DNA from: an uncultured Bacteroidota bacterium
Lineage (GTDB): Bacteria; Bacteroidota; Bacteroidia; Flavobacteriales; Flavobacteriaceae
Assembly (NCBI GenBank): GCA_902590705.1
Contig: CACIXU010000002.1
Coordinates: 1-64,000, forward strand
Length of the DNA stretch: 64,000 nucleotides
Direction: 5' to 3'
The notes under the pieces were generated by a model. The model saw nothing but the letters and a program-made list of their open reading frames with translations, had not been told where the DNA came from and did not search any database. This document shows, one piece after another, positions 8,438 to 17,983 of this stretch (its first letter is position 1; every line of letters begins with the position of its first letter). A program made the translations under genes and the position numbers.

Positions 8438-9058
8438 TTATGGCATTAATTTCAAATCAAGTGGAGCATCCAAATTAATCAGACGATAGCTAATTTTCCA
8501 AATGCCTTCAGTTTTTTTTAGCTTAAAATGGTAAAATATTGGGGTAACAATTTCTACTTTGGAATTCTTATTTGTGGTTAAAAGTATCGTATATTGCATC
8601 AAGTGAGCGAAACTCTCACTCAATTCAAGCATCAAAGTATTACACATCATATGCCTTCTTTGAATACCATTAGATTCAAAATAATCCATTCGCTCCATAC
8701 TTTTTAACATTTTACGTTTGTCCTTAATTCTAACAGTAATCTTTTCTCCTTTATCATTATAACTTTCTCCAACAGCATCATCGGTGAAAAGAGATAAATA
8801 ACTATCTAGGTCATTTGTGTCCCAATAAATTCCATACGCATCAATAACATCTTTGATCGCAATTCTGTCAGCAATTTTAAAATTAGGGTCTCCCGGGGAA
8901 CCTGACCATTTCGGATTAGTTTTTTCAGTTTTACCTAAAACACCCTGAAGTACATTTTTAACGTCATCAATTTTAATATTATTTAAATCGAATTGTTGTC
9001 CGTGTAATAAGGGGGCCAAAAAAATAGTGAAAGAAAGAAAAAGTTCTCTTGGGATCAT
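8438..9058 (-). CDS. secreted SnoaL-like (NTF2-fold) protein
   Basis: Signal peptide MIPRELFLSFTIFLAPLLHGQQ, a short linker, then a SnoaL_4-type domain from about residue 60: DRIAIKDVIDAYGIYWDTNDLDSYLSLFTDDA is the classic opening helix of the NTF2 fold, and the end GIWKISYRLINLD is the usual closing strand. Such domains bind small ligands or act as isomerases, dehydratases or hydrolases. Lying between DUF1501 and sulfatase genes on the same strand, it may act on a product of that pathway. There is a gap of about 225 bases to the DUF1501 gene upstream, so it may have its own promoter. Substrate unknown. Confidence 0.8.
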   Translation of the reverse strand: MIPRELFLSFTIFLAPLLHGQQFDLNNIKIDDVKNVLQGVLGKTEKTNPKWSGSPGDPNFKIADRIAIKDVIDAYGIYWDTNDLDSYLSLFTDDAVGESYNDKGEKITVRIKDKRKMLKSMERMDYFESNGIQRRHMMCNTLMLELSESFAHLMQYTILLTTNKNSKVEIVTPIFYHFKLKKTEGIWKISYRLINLDAPLDLKLMP

Positions 9059-9284
9059 TTAATTTAACTATGGTTAATATGTAATTGAGAGATAAATTCT
9101 GTATAACAGATAGACGGCTGTAATAGTCCAAATCCACCATCGGTTTTTAATATACCATTCCATATTTGTAAGATATGAGTTTTTGTTAAAAATGTCCAAG
9201 TTAAGATTTAAAATAGTTTTAAAGTGTTTAACATATTCCTCATTCTATTTATTATTAAATTAAAATATAAATACATTTTTGATT

Positions 9285-10742
9285 TTATGATAACAGATCT
9301 TTAATTACTTCCCCATGAACATCCGTTAGTCTGAACCTTCTTCCTTGATGCTTGAAAGTAAATTTTTCGTGGTTTACCCCTAGTAGATGTAGCATAGTGG
9401 CTTGAAAATCGTGAACATGAACTGGATTTTCAACTACATTGTAGCTAAAATCATCAGTTTTTCCATAAACAATCCCTTTTTTTACTCCTGCACCAGCCAT
9501 CCACATCGTAAAGCAACCGGGATGGTGATCTCTTCCATAATTATCAGCTGTTAATCGACCCTGAGAAAAACTGGTTCTACCGAATTCACCTCCCCATATA
9601 ACTAAAGTATCTTCAAGTAAGCCTCTTTGTTTTAAATCTTTTACAAGCCCAGCAGTTGCCTGGTCTGTTGCCTCTGCTTGTTTTTTTATTTGCGACGGTA
9701 AGTTACCATGTTGATCCCATCCAGTATGGTAAAGCTGAATGAATTTTACTTCCCTTTCAGCCAATCTTCTTGCTTGAAGACAGTTGAAAGCATAGGTACC
9801 AGGAATCTTGGCTTCTTCGCCGTAAAGATTATAAATATGATCAGGTTCTTCTTTTACATTTAGGGCCTCAGGAACGGATTGCTGCATCTTATAGGCCATT
9901 TCGTATTGTTTGATTTGAGAAATAATCTTAGTGTCTTCATATAGATCGAATTGTTGTCGATTCAATTCATTTATAAAATCAATATCCCTTCTGCGGTCAT
10001 CAATTGATATTCCATGAGGGTTATTCAAATATAAAACGGGATCTTTCCCTGATCTAAACTGAACTCCTTGATGGTGAGATGGTAAAAACCCATTACTCCA
10101 AGCAGCAGAATTAAGAGGCTGAGCTCCAGGGTGTGATTTAGATAAAAGCACCACAAAACTTGGTAAATCTTTATTGTCACTTCCAAGACCATAGCTCAAC
10201 CAGGAACCTATGCTCGGTCTTCCAGTAAGTTGAGAGCCTGTTTGAACAAACATGACTGCAGGCTCGTGGTTAATTGCATCGGTTTTCATCGATTTAATAA
10301 TACAGAGCTCATCCACAATTTCTGCAGTATGAGGGAAAAGCTCACTTACCCATGCACCAGATTGGCCATATTGTTTAAAATTAAAAATAGATTTAACTAA
10401 TGGATAAGAAGATTGCCCCTCTACCATTCCTGAATTACGCTGTGTCTCTTTTAATGATTGAGGAATTTCATTACCGTGCCATTTTTCGAGCAGAGGTTTA
10501 TAATCATAGGTTTCAATTTGAGAGGGACCTCCACTTTGGAAAAGATAAATAACCCTTTTTGCCTTTGGGATAAAGTGAGGCAAACTATTCGTTGAAAAAA
10601 TGTTTGGACTGGAAAAATTTTTAGCTATACCTAAACTCGGTGAAAGCATAGATGAGAGAGCAATTGAACCGAAACCTAAAGAACTTTTTCTCAAAAAGTT
10701 TCTTCTTGATTTTGAAAATTGTTTATTAAAAAAGTCTTCCAT
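9285..10742 (-). CDS. Tat-exported DUF1501 protein
   Basis: N-terminus KSRRNFLRKSSLGFGSIALS is a twin-arginine signal (residues 11-30), so the protein is exported folded. The body shows DUF1501 hallmarks: VIYLFQSGGPSQIETYDYKP near the start, VIWGGEFGRT and the DHHPGCFTMWMAGAGVKKG block towards the end. DUF1501 belongs to the alkaline-phosphatase/sulfatase superfamily but its reaction is unknown. It follows the PSD1 gene by 6 bases on the same strand; that pairing is the usual genomic arrangement and implies joint function. 485 residues, complete. Confidence 0.9.
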   Translation of the reverse strand: MEDFFNKQFSKSRRNFLRKSSLGFGSIALSSMLSPSLGIAKNFSSPNIFSTNSLPHFIPKAKRVIYLFQSGGPSQIETYDYKPLLEKWHGNEIPQSLKETQRNSGMVEGQSSYPLVKSIFNFKQYGQSGAWVSELFPHTAEIVDELCIIKSMKTDAINHEPAVMFVQTGSQLTGRPSIGSWLSYGLGSDNKDLPSFVVLLSKSHPGAQPLNSAAWSNGFLPSHHQGVQFRSGKDPVLYLNNPHGISIDDRRRDIDFINELNRQQFDLYEDTKIISQIKQYEMAYKMQQSVPEALNVKEEPDHIYNLYGEEAKIPGTYAFNCLQARRLAEREVKFIQLYHTGWDQHGNLPSQIKKQAEATDQATAGLVKDLKQRGLLEDTLVIWGGEFGRTSFSQGRLTADNYGRDHHPGCFTMWMAGAGVKKGIVYGKTDDFSYNVVENPVHVHDFQATMLHLLGVNHEKFTFKHQGRRFRLTDVHGEVIKDLLS

Positions 10743-10748
10743 AGTCTT

Positions 10749-13700
10749 TTATCTAATTATAATAGCTTCCGAAGTATTTAACAATCCACTAATCACTTTA
10801 GCCATTGCCGCTGTTCGAAATACATTACTTTTTTTATTTAGGGGTTTTTCACCAACTTTTAGATAAGCCATTGTATTTTTTGGCTTTAACTGAAACCTAG
10901 TTAGTTCGTCATCATAAAAATTGGTAATACTTTTTAATTCTGATGTCAGCGGTTTCCTTCCAATAATTTTTCTGAATGCAATTTCTAGAGCAGATTGAAT
11001 ATTATTATTTTGAATTAGTATTTTTTCAGCTAAAACTCTTGCAGCCTCAATAAATTGGGGATCATTAAGTAATACTAATGCTTGCAATGGTGTACTAGTT
11101 AAAGTTCTTTTGACTGAACAGACGTCTCGGTTTGGGGTGTCAAAAATTAACATTGATGGTGGAGGTGATGACCTTTTCCAAAATGTATATAAGCTTCGCC
11201 GATAAAGCCCATCTCCTTTGTCATGTTTATATTTGTATTTCCATACCTTGTCACTCAAATCCCATAGACCTTCTGGCTGGTAGGGATAAACGCTTTTACC
11301 TCCTATTTTATCTACCAACAACCCACTAATTGACAATGCATTATCTCGAATCATCTCGGCACTCATTCTAAAATAAGGTCCTCTGGCTAAAAGATTATTT
11401 TCAGGGTCTTGAGCCATTATATGGTCACTATTTTTTGAACTTTGTTGATACGTTTCAGATAATAATATAAGCTTGTGAAGCTGTTTGATATTCCAACCCG
11501 ACTTAATAAATTGAATAGATAGCCAATCTAGAAGTTCAGGATAATGTGGCAATGATCCTTGACTTCCTAAATCATCTGTTGTTGAGGTTAATCCCCTTCC
11601 AAAATGCATTTGCCAAATGCGGTTGACAAATACTCTTGCTGTCAAGGGATTTTTTTTGTCAAATAGCCATTTTGCTAGACCAAGTCTATTTTTTGGTAAT
11701 TTGGAATCAAAATTTAGTATTGCCTTTGGAGTATTATGAAAAACTTCTTCTCCAGGTTCACTATACAACCCTCTATTAAGAATGTGAGTAGATCTTTTCT
11801 CAGACCTATCACCCATCACCATTAGTTCAGGAATTGGGTCTAAGACATTTGTTAACTTTTTTCTTAAGCGATTAAAATCATTTTCAAGATTAACAATTTT
11901 ATTATCTAGATTTTCAAGAAAGAAATCTCTAAAAAGGGGTTTGAAATCAACATATACATTTTCTTTTTTTAAAAGGTCAAAAAAAGTTTTATCGTTTAGG
12001 TAAGCAATTTCTATGGCAGTAAGTGCTTTACTGTAAATCTTTAACTCATCGAATCCGCCTTTGAGATAAGTTTTGAATTTGTGTTGAGGGCCTATCCTAA
12101 ACCCATCAAAGCCATAAGTGTGTATATCTGGATTGAATAAAATCGATTTATACAATTGATCCCCTGACCTTTTAACGGAGGCTTTTTCTCCATTTACGAA
12201 TAAGTTAAGCCCAGAGGCAAGTCCCTTTCCGTCGTAGGTTATTATTACAGACGTCCATTTACCGGATGGGATTGCACTTTTAGTTTCAATCTCAATTGCA
12301 TTTTGTGGCCAAGATCTTGCGATAATGAACTTTAATTTGTTTTCGTTTAGAAATAATGAATAACCTTTTAGACCTATTCTTATTTGCTCACAATGTCCAA
12401 ATATCATGGCTTCTTTGTATTTACTATCTGGAAATATTGAAAATGAAAGTGAAAAAGGATCTGTTTGATCGAACTTGCCTACGTTTTTCGGAAGGGTCAT
12501 TTCCGTAAACTCACTCACAAATAGCCCTTGGTTTTTCCAACCCTTTTTTATATCAGGTTCTTTTATAGAAGCTGGCTTTAATCCTGACAAGCCTGCTTTA
12601 CTATGAAATTTTTCCCCATTAGCTAGAGGATAAAAATTATCGAAAGGGTAGTAGGCAACTAATGCGTTTTCAGCATGTTTTATTATTTCACTAATTGCTC
12701 TTTGAGGTTCAGACCACCAGCTTTCAAATAATTTATTAATAGATTTTTTTTCTACTCTAATTTCTTTGTCCTTTGATTCTAATTCTTCCTCAATATATTT
12801 AATAACTTCTCGCTCCTTTTCAGATGTTAATAATAAAGAGGGGCCTGGACTTTGGCCTGGGCCATATACGGCCGATCCTATTTCAAATGTATTATTGAAA
12901 AAACTGGATAATTCGTAAAAGTTTTTTTGACTGATAGGATCATATTTGTGGTCGTGACATCGGGCACATTCAAGAGTCATTCCTAAAAAGGCGCTGCCGA
13001 AAGTTATTGTTCTGTCTGCTACATATTCAGAGCGGTATTCTTCAAAGATTATACCAGCCTCAGAATTTTTCTTATGAAGTCTGTTAAAAGCAGTTGCTTT
13101 TATGCTTTCCTGATCTGCATTTTTAATTAGGTCGCCAGCAAGTTGGTGGGTAACAAACTTTTCGTAAGACATATTATCATTAAAAGCTTTTATTACCCAA
13201 TCCCTCCACGGGCTAAAGTCTCGATGCTTATCATCCAAATAACCATCAGAGTCTGCATACCTAGCTACATCCATCCATATATTAGCCATTAACTCTCCAT
13301 ATCTTGGGGAATTTAAATACTTATCAATTAAACTTTCATAGGCTAAACTCGTAGGACTATTGATAAACTGATCTATTTCAAATAGGCTTGGAGGTAACCC
13401 TTTAAGAGTAAAACTTAACCTTCGGATTAATGTTTCAGGAGATGCATTTAATGCAGGATTGATGCCAATTTTCTCTAATTTTTTTTTAATAAAATAGTCT
13501 ATACCATTTCCTGACCATTGAGATTTATCCTCTGCGGTAGACTGTTTCAAAATTGGAGGAGTAAATGACCAGTGTGGGAGGTATTCCCCCCCTTGGCGAA
13601 TCCATTTTATTATGGTGGCAATCTCTTTGTTATCAAGTGACAAGTGAAACTCAGGTGGAGGCATTTTTATTCTTGGGTCTTCGGAAATCAATCTATTGAT

Positions 13701-13997
13701 CAAACTAGATTTTATGTCTCTAAGCGTAAGTATCTTTCCATTGGTTTTTGATATACTTCCCTTATCGATATCTAATCTGAGATTGGCTTTTCTTTTTTTA
13801 CTATCAGGTCCGTGGCAGGCAAAACATTTATCAGATAAGATGGGCTTGACATGAAAGTTAAAATCTACTTTTTCTGGTAATTCATTTATATTTTCAATTA
13901 TCTCAATTGAAAGTTTTTCTTGACAACTGAAAATAAAAATGTTACATATTAGCAAGCAAAAAATTAGACTTTTTTTATGTAAACAATACTTCTCCAT
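10749..13997 (-). CDS. PSD1 / planctomycete cytochrome c domain lipoprotein with LamG-like insert
   Basis: Order of parts: lipoprotein signal with Cys25; PSCyt1 haem-binding domain with C58-F-A-C61-H62 and KMPPP near 111-115 for the axial methionine; PSCyt2 (DUF1549) around residues 165-370, including a second C344-A-R-C347-H348; a concanavalin A/LamG-like domain around 445-660 (YYPFDN, GFDGFRIGPQHKF, GGFDELKIYSKAL); then PSD1 (DUF1553) from about 760 (NPLTARVFVNRIWQMHFGR, TLTSTPLQALVLLNDPQF). 1082 residues, complete. It is probably an outer-membrane or periplasmic c-type cytochrome protein that passes electrons in an oxidation of unknown substrate, working with the DUF1501 protein encoded 6 bases downstream. 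A strong promoter precedes it. Confidence 0.9.
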   Translation of the reverse strand: MEKYCLHKKSLIFCLLICNIFIFSCQEKLSIEIIENINELPEKVDFNFHVKPILSDKCFACHGPDSKKRKANLRLDIDKGSISKTNGKILTLRDIKSSLINRLISEDPRIKMPPPEFHLSLDNKEIATIIKWIRQGGEYLPHWSFTPPILKQSTAEDKSQWSGNGIDYFIKKKLEKIGINPALNASPETLIRRLSFTLKGLPPSLFEIDQFINSPTSLAYESLIDKYLNSPRYGELMANIWMDVARYADSDGYLDDKHRDFSPWRDWVIKAFNDNMSYEKFVTHQLAGDLIKNADQESIKATAFNRLHKKNSEAGIIFEEYRSEYVADRTITFGSAFLGMTLECARCHDHKYDPISQKNFYELSSFFNNTFEIGSAVYGPGQSPGPSLLLTSEKEREVIKYIEEELESKDKEIRVEKKSINKLFESWWSEPQRAISEIIKHAENALVAYYPFDNFYPLANGEKFHSKAGLSGLKPASIKEPDIKKGWKNQGLFVSEFTEMTLPKNVGKFDQTDPFSLSFSIFPDSKYKEAMIFGHCEQIRIGLKGYSLFLNENKLKFIIARSWPQNAIEIETKSAIPSGKWTSVIITYDGKGLASGLNLFVNGEKASVKRSGDQLYKSILFNPDIHTYGFDGFRIGPQHKFKTYLKGGFDELKIYSKALTAIEIAYLNDKTFFDLLKKENVYVDFKPLFRDFFLENLDNKIVNLENDFNRLRKKLTNVLDPIPELMVMGDRSEKRSTHILNRGLYSEPGEEVFHNTPKAILNFDSKLPKNRLGLAKWLFDKKNPLTARVFVNRIWQMHFGRGLTSTTDDLGSQGSLPHYPELLDWLSIQFIKSGWNIKQLHKLILLSETYQQSSKNSDHIMAQDPENNLLARGPYFRMSAEMIRDNALSISGLLVDKIGGKSVYPYQPEGLWDLSDKVWKYKYKHDKGDGLYRRSLYTFWKRSSPPPSMLIFDTPNRDVCSVKRTLTSTPLQALVLLNDPQFIEAARVLAEKILIQNNNIQSALEIAFRKIIGRKPLTSELKSITNFYDDELTRFQLKPKNTMAYLKVGEKPLNKKSNVFRTAAMAKVISGLLNTSEAIIIR

Positions 13998-14022
13998 TGA
14001 AATAAAAAGTGTTGGATATTAT

Positions 14023-14051
14023 CAAATATAATGATTATATGAATTTGTCAA
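14023..14051 (-). promoter_or_regulatory. Bacteroidota-type promoter for the PSD1-DUF1501 operon
   Basis: On the minus strand TTG (14051-14049), an 18-base spacer and TATATTTG (14030-14023) match the TTG-N17-23-TAnnTTTG consensus of the Bacteroidota primary sigma factor. The start of transcription would fall near 14016, about 20 bases before the ATG at 13997. Confidence 0.7.
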
Positions 14052-14109
14052 CTTTTGCTCAGAGTCTGATTCATAGCATATTCAAACATATATTATTTAT
14101 GATAAAATT

Positions 14110-14457
14110 TTAATACAACTCTAAAATCAGTATAGAGCTTAAAAATGCATTGAGTAAAAAATAAAATAATGCTGGCAAAATTTTAGTAAAATTGTCCTTG
14201 ATCTTGATTCGAACAGTAACTCCTAAGAGCATCATTAAAGAGAGACCAATAGTGCTAAATATTTGAAGATAATCAATCCAAAATCCAATAATGATTCCCA
14301 AACTCCCTAAGAGTTGGAGCCATCCTGTGAGCTTTCTGAACTTTGGAATGCCGTAACGAACAAACTCATTGACCATGAAACTACTAAAAAAACAGCTCAA
14401 ACCATAAAAAAAGAAAGAGACTGATGAAAATAATATCAAAAAATTTAATGGCGACAT
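14110..14457 (-). CDS. DoxX-like small integral membrane protein
   Basis: 115 residues with four hydrophobic segments (about 5-28, 45-62, 66-82 and 92-113) and the short RYGIPKFRKLTGWLQLLGSLGII loop typical of DoxX-like proteins. Inner membrane. DoxX relatives are four-helix subunits of quinone-linked oxidoreductases or unknown membrane proteins. It lies between a second DoxX-like gene and the PSD1 operon on the same strand, which is suggestive of a redox role, but no cofactor site is visible. Confidence 0.7.
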   Translation of the reverse strand: MSPLNFLILFSSVSFFFYGLSCFFSSFMVNEFVRYGIPKFRKLTGWLQLLGSLGIIIGFWIDYLQIFSTIGLSLMMLLGVTVRIKIKDNFTKILPALFYFLLNAFLSSILILELY

Positions 14458-14528
14458 TAGCTCTTTAGCTCATTGACAATGATTCAATAAATTAAGTAAC
14501 AGAGGAATTTTAAAAAGTGTTTAAGATT

Positions 14529-14927
14529 TTAATCTGAAGTTGACTTAACGTTTGGATTGGATTTTAAAAATAGGATTAAAAGACAAGATATTAGCATTGA
14601 GGCCGATGGAATGGTGGGTACTAACCCGTCACCTGCGCTAAAATGAAAATAAACTGCACCAATCATAAATAAAGCCATAATTCCGGCAGAGGGCTTTAGT
14701 AAGTATTCAAATTTAAATGCCCCTAACAACAGTAGTATTGATAAAATAACTTTAGCAACACCAACGATAATCATTATTGAGCTGTTTAGACCATAAAGTT
14801 CAAATTCCTCAACCATGTTTTCAGCTCCCCCACCTCTAAAAATTGAAGACATTTTAAGACGAATCGTCCAAGCACTTAAAACAGTTACTGAAATTAGCAG
14901 CGATAATAATTTTGTTACCATTTTCAT
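14529..14927 (-). CDS. DoxX-like integral membrane protein
   Basis: 132 residues with four predicted membrane helices: one at the N-terminus (KLLSLLISVTVLSAW), one around 52-68 (IMIIVGVAKVILSILLLLG), one around 78-96, and a last near 106-122. The loop between the first two holds a Gly-rich stretch and VEEFELYGL, as in DoxX-like proteins. It is the first gene of the leftward array (DoxX, DoxX, PSD1, DUF1501, SnoaL, sulfatase, propeller). Probably part of a membrane redox or transport function; substrate unknown. Confidence 0.7.
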   Translation of the reverse strand: MKMVTKLLSLLISVTVLSAWTIRLKMSSIFRGGGAENMVEEFELYGLNSSIMIIVGVAKVILSILLLLGAFKFEYLLKPSAGIMALFMIGAVYFHFSAGDGLVPTIPSASMLISCLLILFLKSNPNVKSTSD

Positions 14928-15002
14928 GATTTAAAATATTTTTAATTTTAACAATAGTAAAATTATTTTATTCAATAAAGCTAATGAAAGATTGAGAGAT
15001 GA

Positions 15003-15194
15003 TCTTACTTTACTAAAAATAAATTTAAAAAAATTATCAAAACTTATTTTCTCTTTTTTTTTGTAGTATCCAAACTATTAATAGCTCAAAACAATAATGA
15101 ATTATTTCCCCAAAAGGATTTATTAATTCCATATCATTCTGAATGGACAAAAAACCATTATCAAGAACGAATTGAGGTTTTCAAAAACGATCCT
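15003..15194 (+). other. in-frame 5' extension encoding a signal peptide without a normal start codon
   Basis: The SGNH gene frame stays open back to the TGA at 15000-15002. Bases from about 15030 encode KKIIKTYFLFFFVVSKLLIAQ, a convincing Sec signal peptide, then a linker (LFPQKDLLIPYHSEWTKNHY) typical of periplasmic SGNH hydrolases. No ATG, GTG or TTG is in frame before it. Either a rare start such as ATT at 15033 is used, or the start has been lost, or a one-base indel separates it from the ATG at 14999. Confidence 0.6.
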
Positions 15195-15752
15195 TTGAAT
15201 TTTGGTGAAATTGTTTTTATAGGTAATAGTATTACTGAGGGAGGAAAAAATTGGTCAGAAAAGTTTAATATTCCTAATATTCGAAATCGAGGAATATCAG
15301 GAGATGTCACTGACGGAGTTTTAGGGCGATTGGATGAAATTATTTTTTTTAAACCAAAGGCTGTTTTTATTCTAATAGGAATTAATGACCTGTTTAACCT
15401 TCACTATAAGAAACAAATACCCTCACCAGAATATGTAGGGAATAACATAATTAAAATAGCAAGAACTATTAAACAAAACTCTCCTTCAACGCAAATTTAT
15501 GTGCAGACTTTATTGCCTACAAATAAAGATTTCATGAAATCCAATATAGACTTAGTTAATACAATTATTACACAAGACTTTCCAAATAAAATATTTAGTG
15601 TAATAGATCTAAATACATCTTTTTCAGACGATAAGGGGTTTTTAAAAAAAGATCTTACCTCAGATGGGACACATCTCACAGAGAAAGGTTACCTTTTATG
15701 GGTTAAAATTGAAAAAGATTTAATCCTCTCAATTCAATCTAACCAAAAATAA
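15195..15752 (+). CDS. SGNH/GDSL-type hydrolase
   Basis: Coordinates use the first standard start (TTG at 15195), but the protein probably begins about 55-65 codons earlier (see the preceding entry). SGNH blocks counted from that TTG: block I FIGNSITEGG with Ser12, block II RGISGD with Gly36, block III IGIND with Asn64, block V SDGTHLTEKGY with Asp157 and His160. All catalytic and oxyanion residues are present. Bacteroidota members of this type are periplasmic acetyl-esterases or phospholipase-like enzymes. It starts divergently from the DoxX gene and is followed 60 bases later by the heparinase-like lyase, consistent with glycan deacetylation. Confidence 0.85.
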   Translation: MNFGEIVFIGNSITEGGKNWSEKFNIPNIRNRGISGDVTDGVLGRLDEIIFFKPKAVFILIGINDLFNLHYKKQIPSPEYVGNNIIKIARTIKQNSPSTQIYVQTLLPTNKDFMKSNIDLVNTIITQDFPNKIFSVIDLNTSFSDDKGFLKKDLTSDGTHLTEKGYLLWVKIEKDLILSIQSNQK

Positions 15753-15812
15753 TTTTTACAGCTAACTTTATTTTAATATTAATTATATTTAGAAGTCAGT
15801 AATAAATTGATT

Positions 15813-17975
15813 ATGAAAATAATTAAGCCCATATTGATTTTACTATTAATTATTTCATGTGGAAAAGATTCCTCGGGTGGTATAGATGTCATTCCTCAAT
15901 CACAAGATAATATTTCAGAAAATGAAACTACCAGAGAAAAAGAGACTAATCATCCTTTTTTAATAGTCACAAAAGACATGTACAATGGGCTTAAAGAAAA
16001 AGCAGATATTGAACCATGGAAATCAATGAAGAATGATGCTATATCTAGAGCTAACAACCCTTTGTCTTCCAATCATTATGGCTCTCTTCAAAAATATGTA
16101 GGAGCTGTTGCATTAGCATACATTTTGGACGATACAAAAAGGGAAATTTATGCTAATAAGGTTAGAGATGTAATTCTCAATAGATTTTCTGCTCTTGATA
16201 TTCAAGAATCATCAAGCTGGAGTAAGGTAGTTCCAAATCTTGGCGCTTTCTTTTCAGCTATTCTTGCATTAGACATCGTTTACGATTCACTTTCTTTAGA
16301 GGATATTATTAAATGCGAGGATTTGATTTCTGAAAGAATTTTTAGGGTCAAAAGGACTGGATCATGGAAAACCGCCAGGTATGGCACTCACGGAACATGG
16401 GATATATATAAGGGAGATAGAACCACAAAGGATGATACATACTATTACGCTTTAATCAATCAAATTACTCCAGACGGTGTTAGCCCTGTTACGAATACCT
16501 ATGCATGGTCTAGGGTTGGAGGTGGAGATAGTAGAGTCTCTAAGTCTGGCTATATGGATGTTCTAGAGTTCACAGGTATTGATAAGAGGTACTACAGTAA
16601 TGAAAGGATTCAAAAATTTATGCGGTGGCAGTTTGGATCTAGTATTAACCCGGCAAAGGAATTAGCCATTTTTGGTGATATGCTTCCTACGGAATCTGTG
16701 GGTAATTCAATGCTTTATCGAAGGGTAGTAAATTTTGACTATGAAGCAGCTGGATATGCTTCATGGTTTCTTGATGGTATTGAGGCAATTGGACATATCT
16801 TAACTTACATTGTTCCTAAGGAAAAGCTACCACCTCCGGTTTTACCTTCCAGTAAAATTTATGAAAACGGTGGAGCTTTTTTTAGAGATCCAGACGACAC
16901 TAATTATGGCTTACAAGGAGTTTTGTATAATATTACCTCTCAAAATGAGTGGCATACACACAACGAGGTTAATGGCCTCTCTCTTTCAGGCTTGGGGAAT
17001 CGTTTATTGGTAAATGCAGGAAGGTTAGGAGAGCCAACAAGGGCTGCAAAACTCAATAATACCTTAACTATCAATGGAGAAAATCATAATGCATTTACCG
17101 GGGGTGGAATCACCGATGGTTTTACCAGTGAAGGGATTGATTATGCTCGAGGAGATGATAGAGATGCTATAAGATTTACAAGTCATTACAGAGATTTAAT
17201 TTTAGTTCACACTACACCTTCCACGCTAGGCTATTTTATAGTCAACGACAAAATTGAAGTATCAAATAATAGTGACGTTGTTAAAATATATTTTCACCCA
17301 TCAAGTGAGAAAGAAGTAAATATTACAGAAGCTAAAAGAGAATATACCGCTCCAATTGATCATAAGCCTTCTATTCCTCTTACTAAAGTAACTTTTTATT
17401 ACCTAACTCCACCAAATGATGTAAATATTGAGAAATCAATATCCGCAGTTCAAGACAGGTACCCTGGCTATCCAGAACATAATCGATTGGAATCTGTTTA
17501 CAACCTAGAGGATGAATCACTTAAGAAATCAATTTCTACTTTAATATTCCCAAACAGTAATTTAGTTTCAAAGCCTAATTTTGAAAAGATTCTTTCAGAT
17601 AATTTTTATGGGGTAAAATTTTCTACAAATTCCAGTACAGATTATATTATTTCCCCAAAAATAAAATTTGTTGAAGTTGATACATTTTCAGCCTCGGGAG
17701 ATTTTATCTGGTGTCGAAAAAAATCGGATAATGTGTATTCTTTTTTTGTAGAGTCTGGAACAAGTTTTAAGCAAAATGGTTTTGGTTTTGAGTCAGACTC
17801 GCCAGTTACGATATATGTTAAGGATTCTCAAGGAGTAATCATTTCAAAAGGGGCGAAATTAAAACTGAATGGATCAAATTTATCTAGTGCAAGTTTTGAT
17901 AGTTCAGTTAAGGTAATTTCTCAATCAGAAAGCCATATTGAGGTAGAATTAGGCTCGGGAACTTTTAAGTTTTAG
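15813..17975 (+). CDS. heparinase II/III-type polysaccharide lyase lipoprotein, putative
   Basis: Start chosen at ATG 15813 (a TTG two codons upstream is less likely): it gives a textbook lipoprotein signal, MKIIKPILILLLIISC. An N-terminal alpha-toroid of about 300 residues (KADIEPWKSMKNDAISRAN; ALAYILDD) is followed by a heparinase II/III-like beta-sandwich from about 350, including NEWHTHNEVNGLSLSG at roughly 378-393, where the HxHN region carries the catalytic or metal histidines. 721 residues. These enzymes eliminate uronic-acid-containing polysaccharides such as alginate, heparin-like or ulvan-like glycans. Neighbouring sulfatases support a sulfated polyuronide. The exact PL family is undetermined. 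Confidence 0.75.
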   Translation: MKIIKPILILLLIISCGKDSSGGIDVIPQSQDNISENETTREKETNHPFLIVTKDMYNGLKEKADIEPWKSMKNDAISRANNPLSSNHYGSLQKYVGAVALAYILDDTKREIYANKVRDVILNRFSALDIQESSSWSKVVPNLGAFFSAILALDIVYDSLSLEDIIKCEDLISERIFRVKRTGSWKTARYGTHGTWDIYKGDRTTKDDTYYYALINQITPDGVSPVTNTYAWSRVGGGDSRVSKSGYMDVLEFTGIDKRYYSNERIQKFMRWQFGSSINPAKELAIFGDMLPTESVGNSMLYRRVVNFDYEAAGYASWFLDGIEAIGHILTYIVPKEKLPPPVLPSSKIYENGGAFFRDPDDTNYGLQGVLYNITSQNEWHTHNEVNGLSLSGLGNRLLVNAGRLGEPTRAAKLNNTLTINGENHNAFTGGGITDGFTSEGIDYARGDDRDAIRFTSHYRDLILVHTTPSTLGYFIVNDKIEVSNNSDVVKIYFHPSSEKEVNITEAKREYTAPIDHKPSIPLTKVTFYYLTPPNDVNIEKSISAVQDRYPGYPEHNRLESVYNLEDESLKKSISTLIFPNSNLVSKPNFEKILSDNFYGVKFSTNSSTDYIISPKIKFVEVDTFSASGDFIWCRKKSDNVYSFFVESGTSFKQNGFGFESDSPVTIYVKDSQGVIISKGAKLKLNGSNLSSASFDSSVKVISQSESHIEVELGSGTFKF

Positions 17976-17983
17976 AAATCAAA

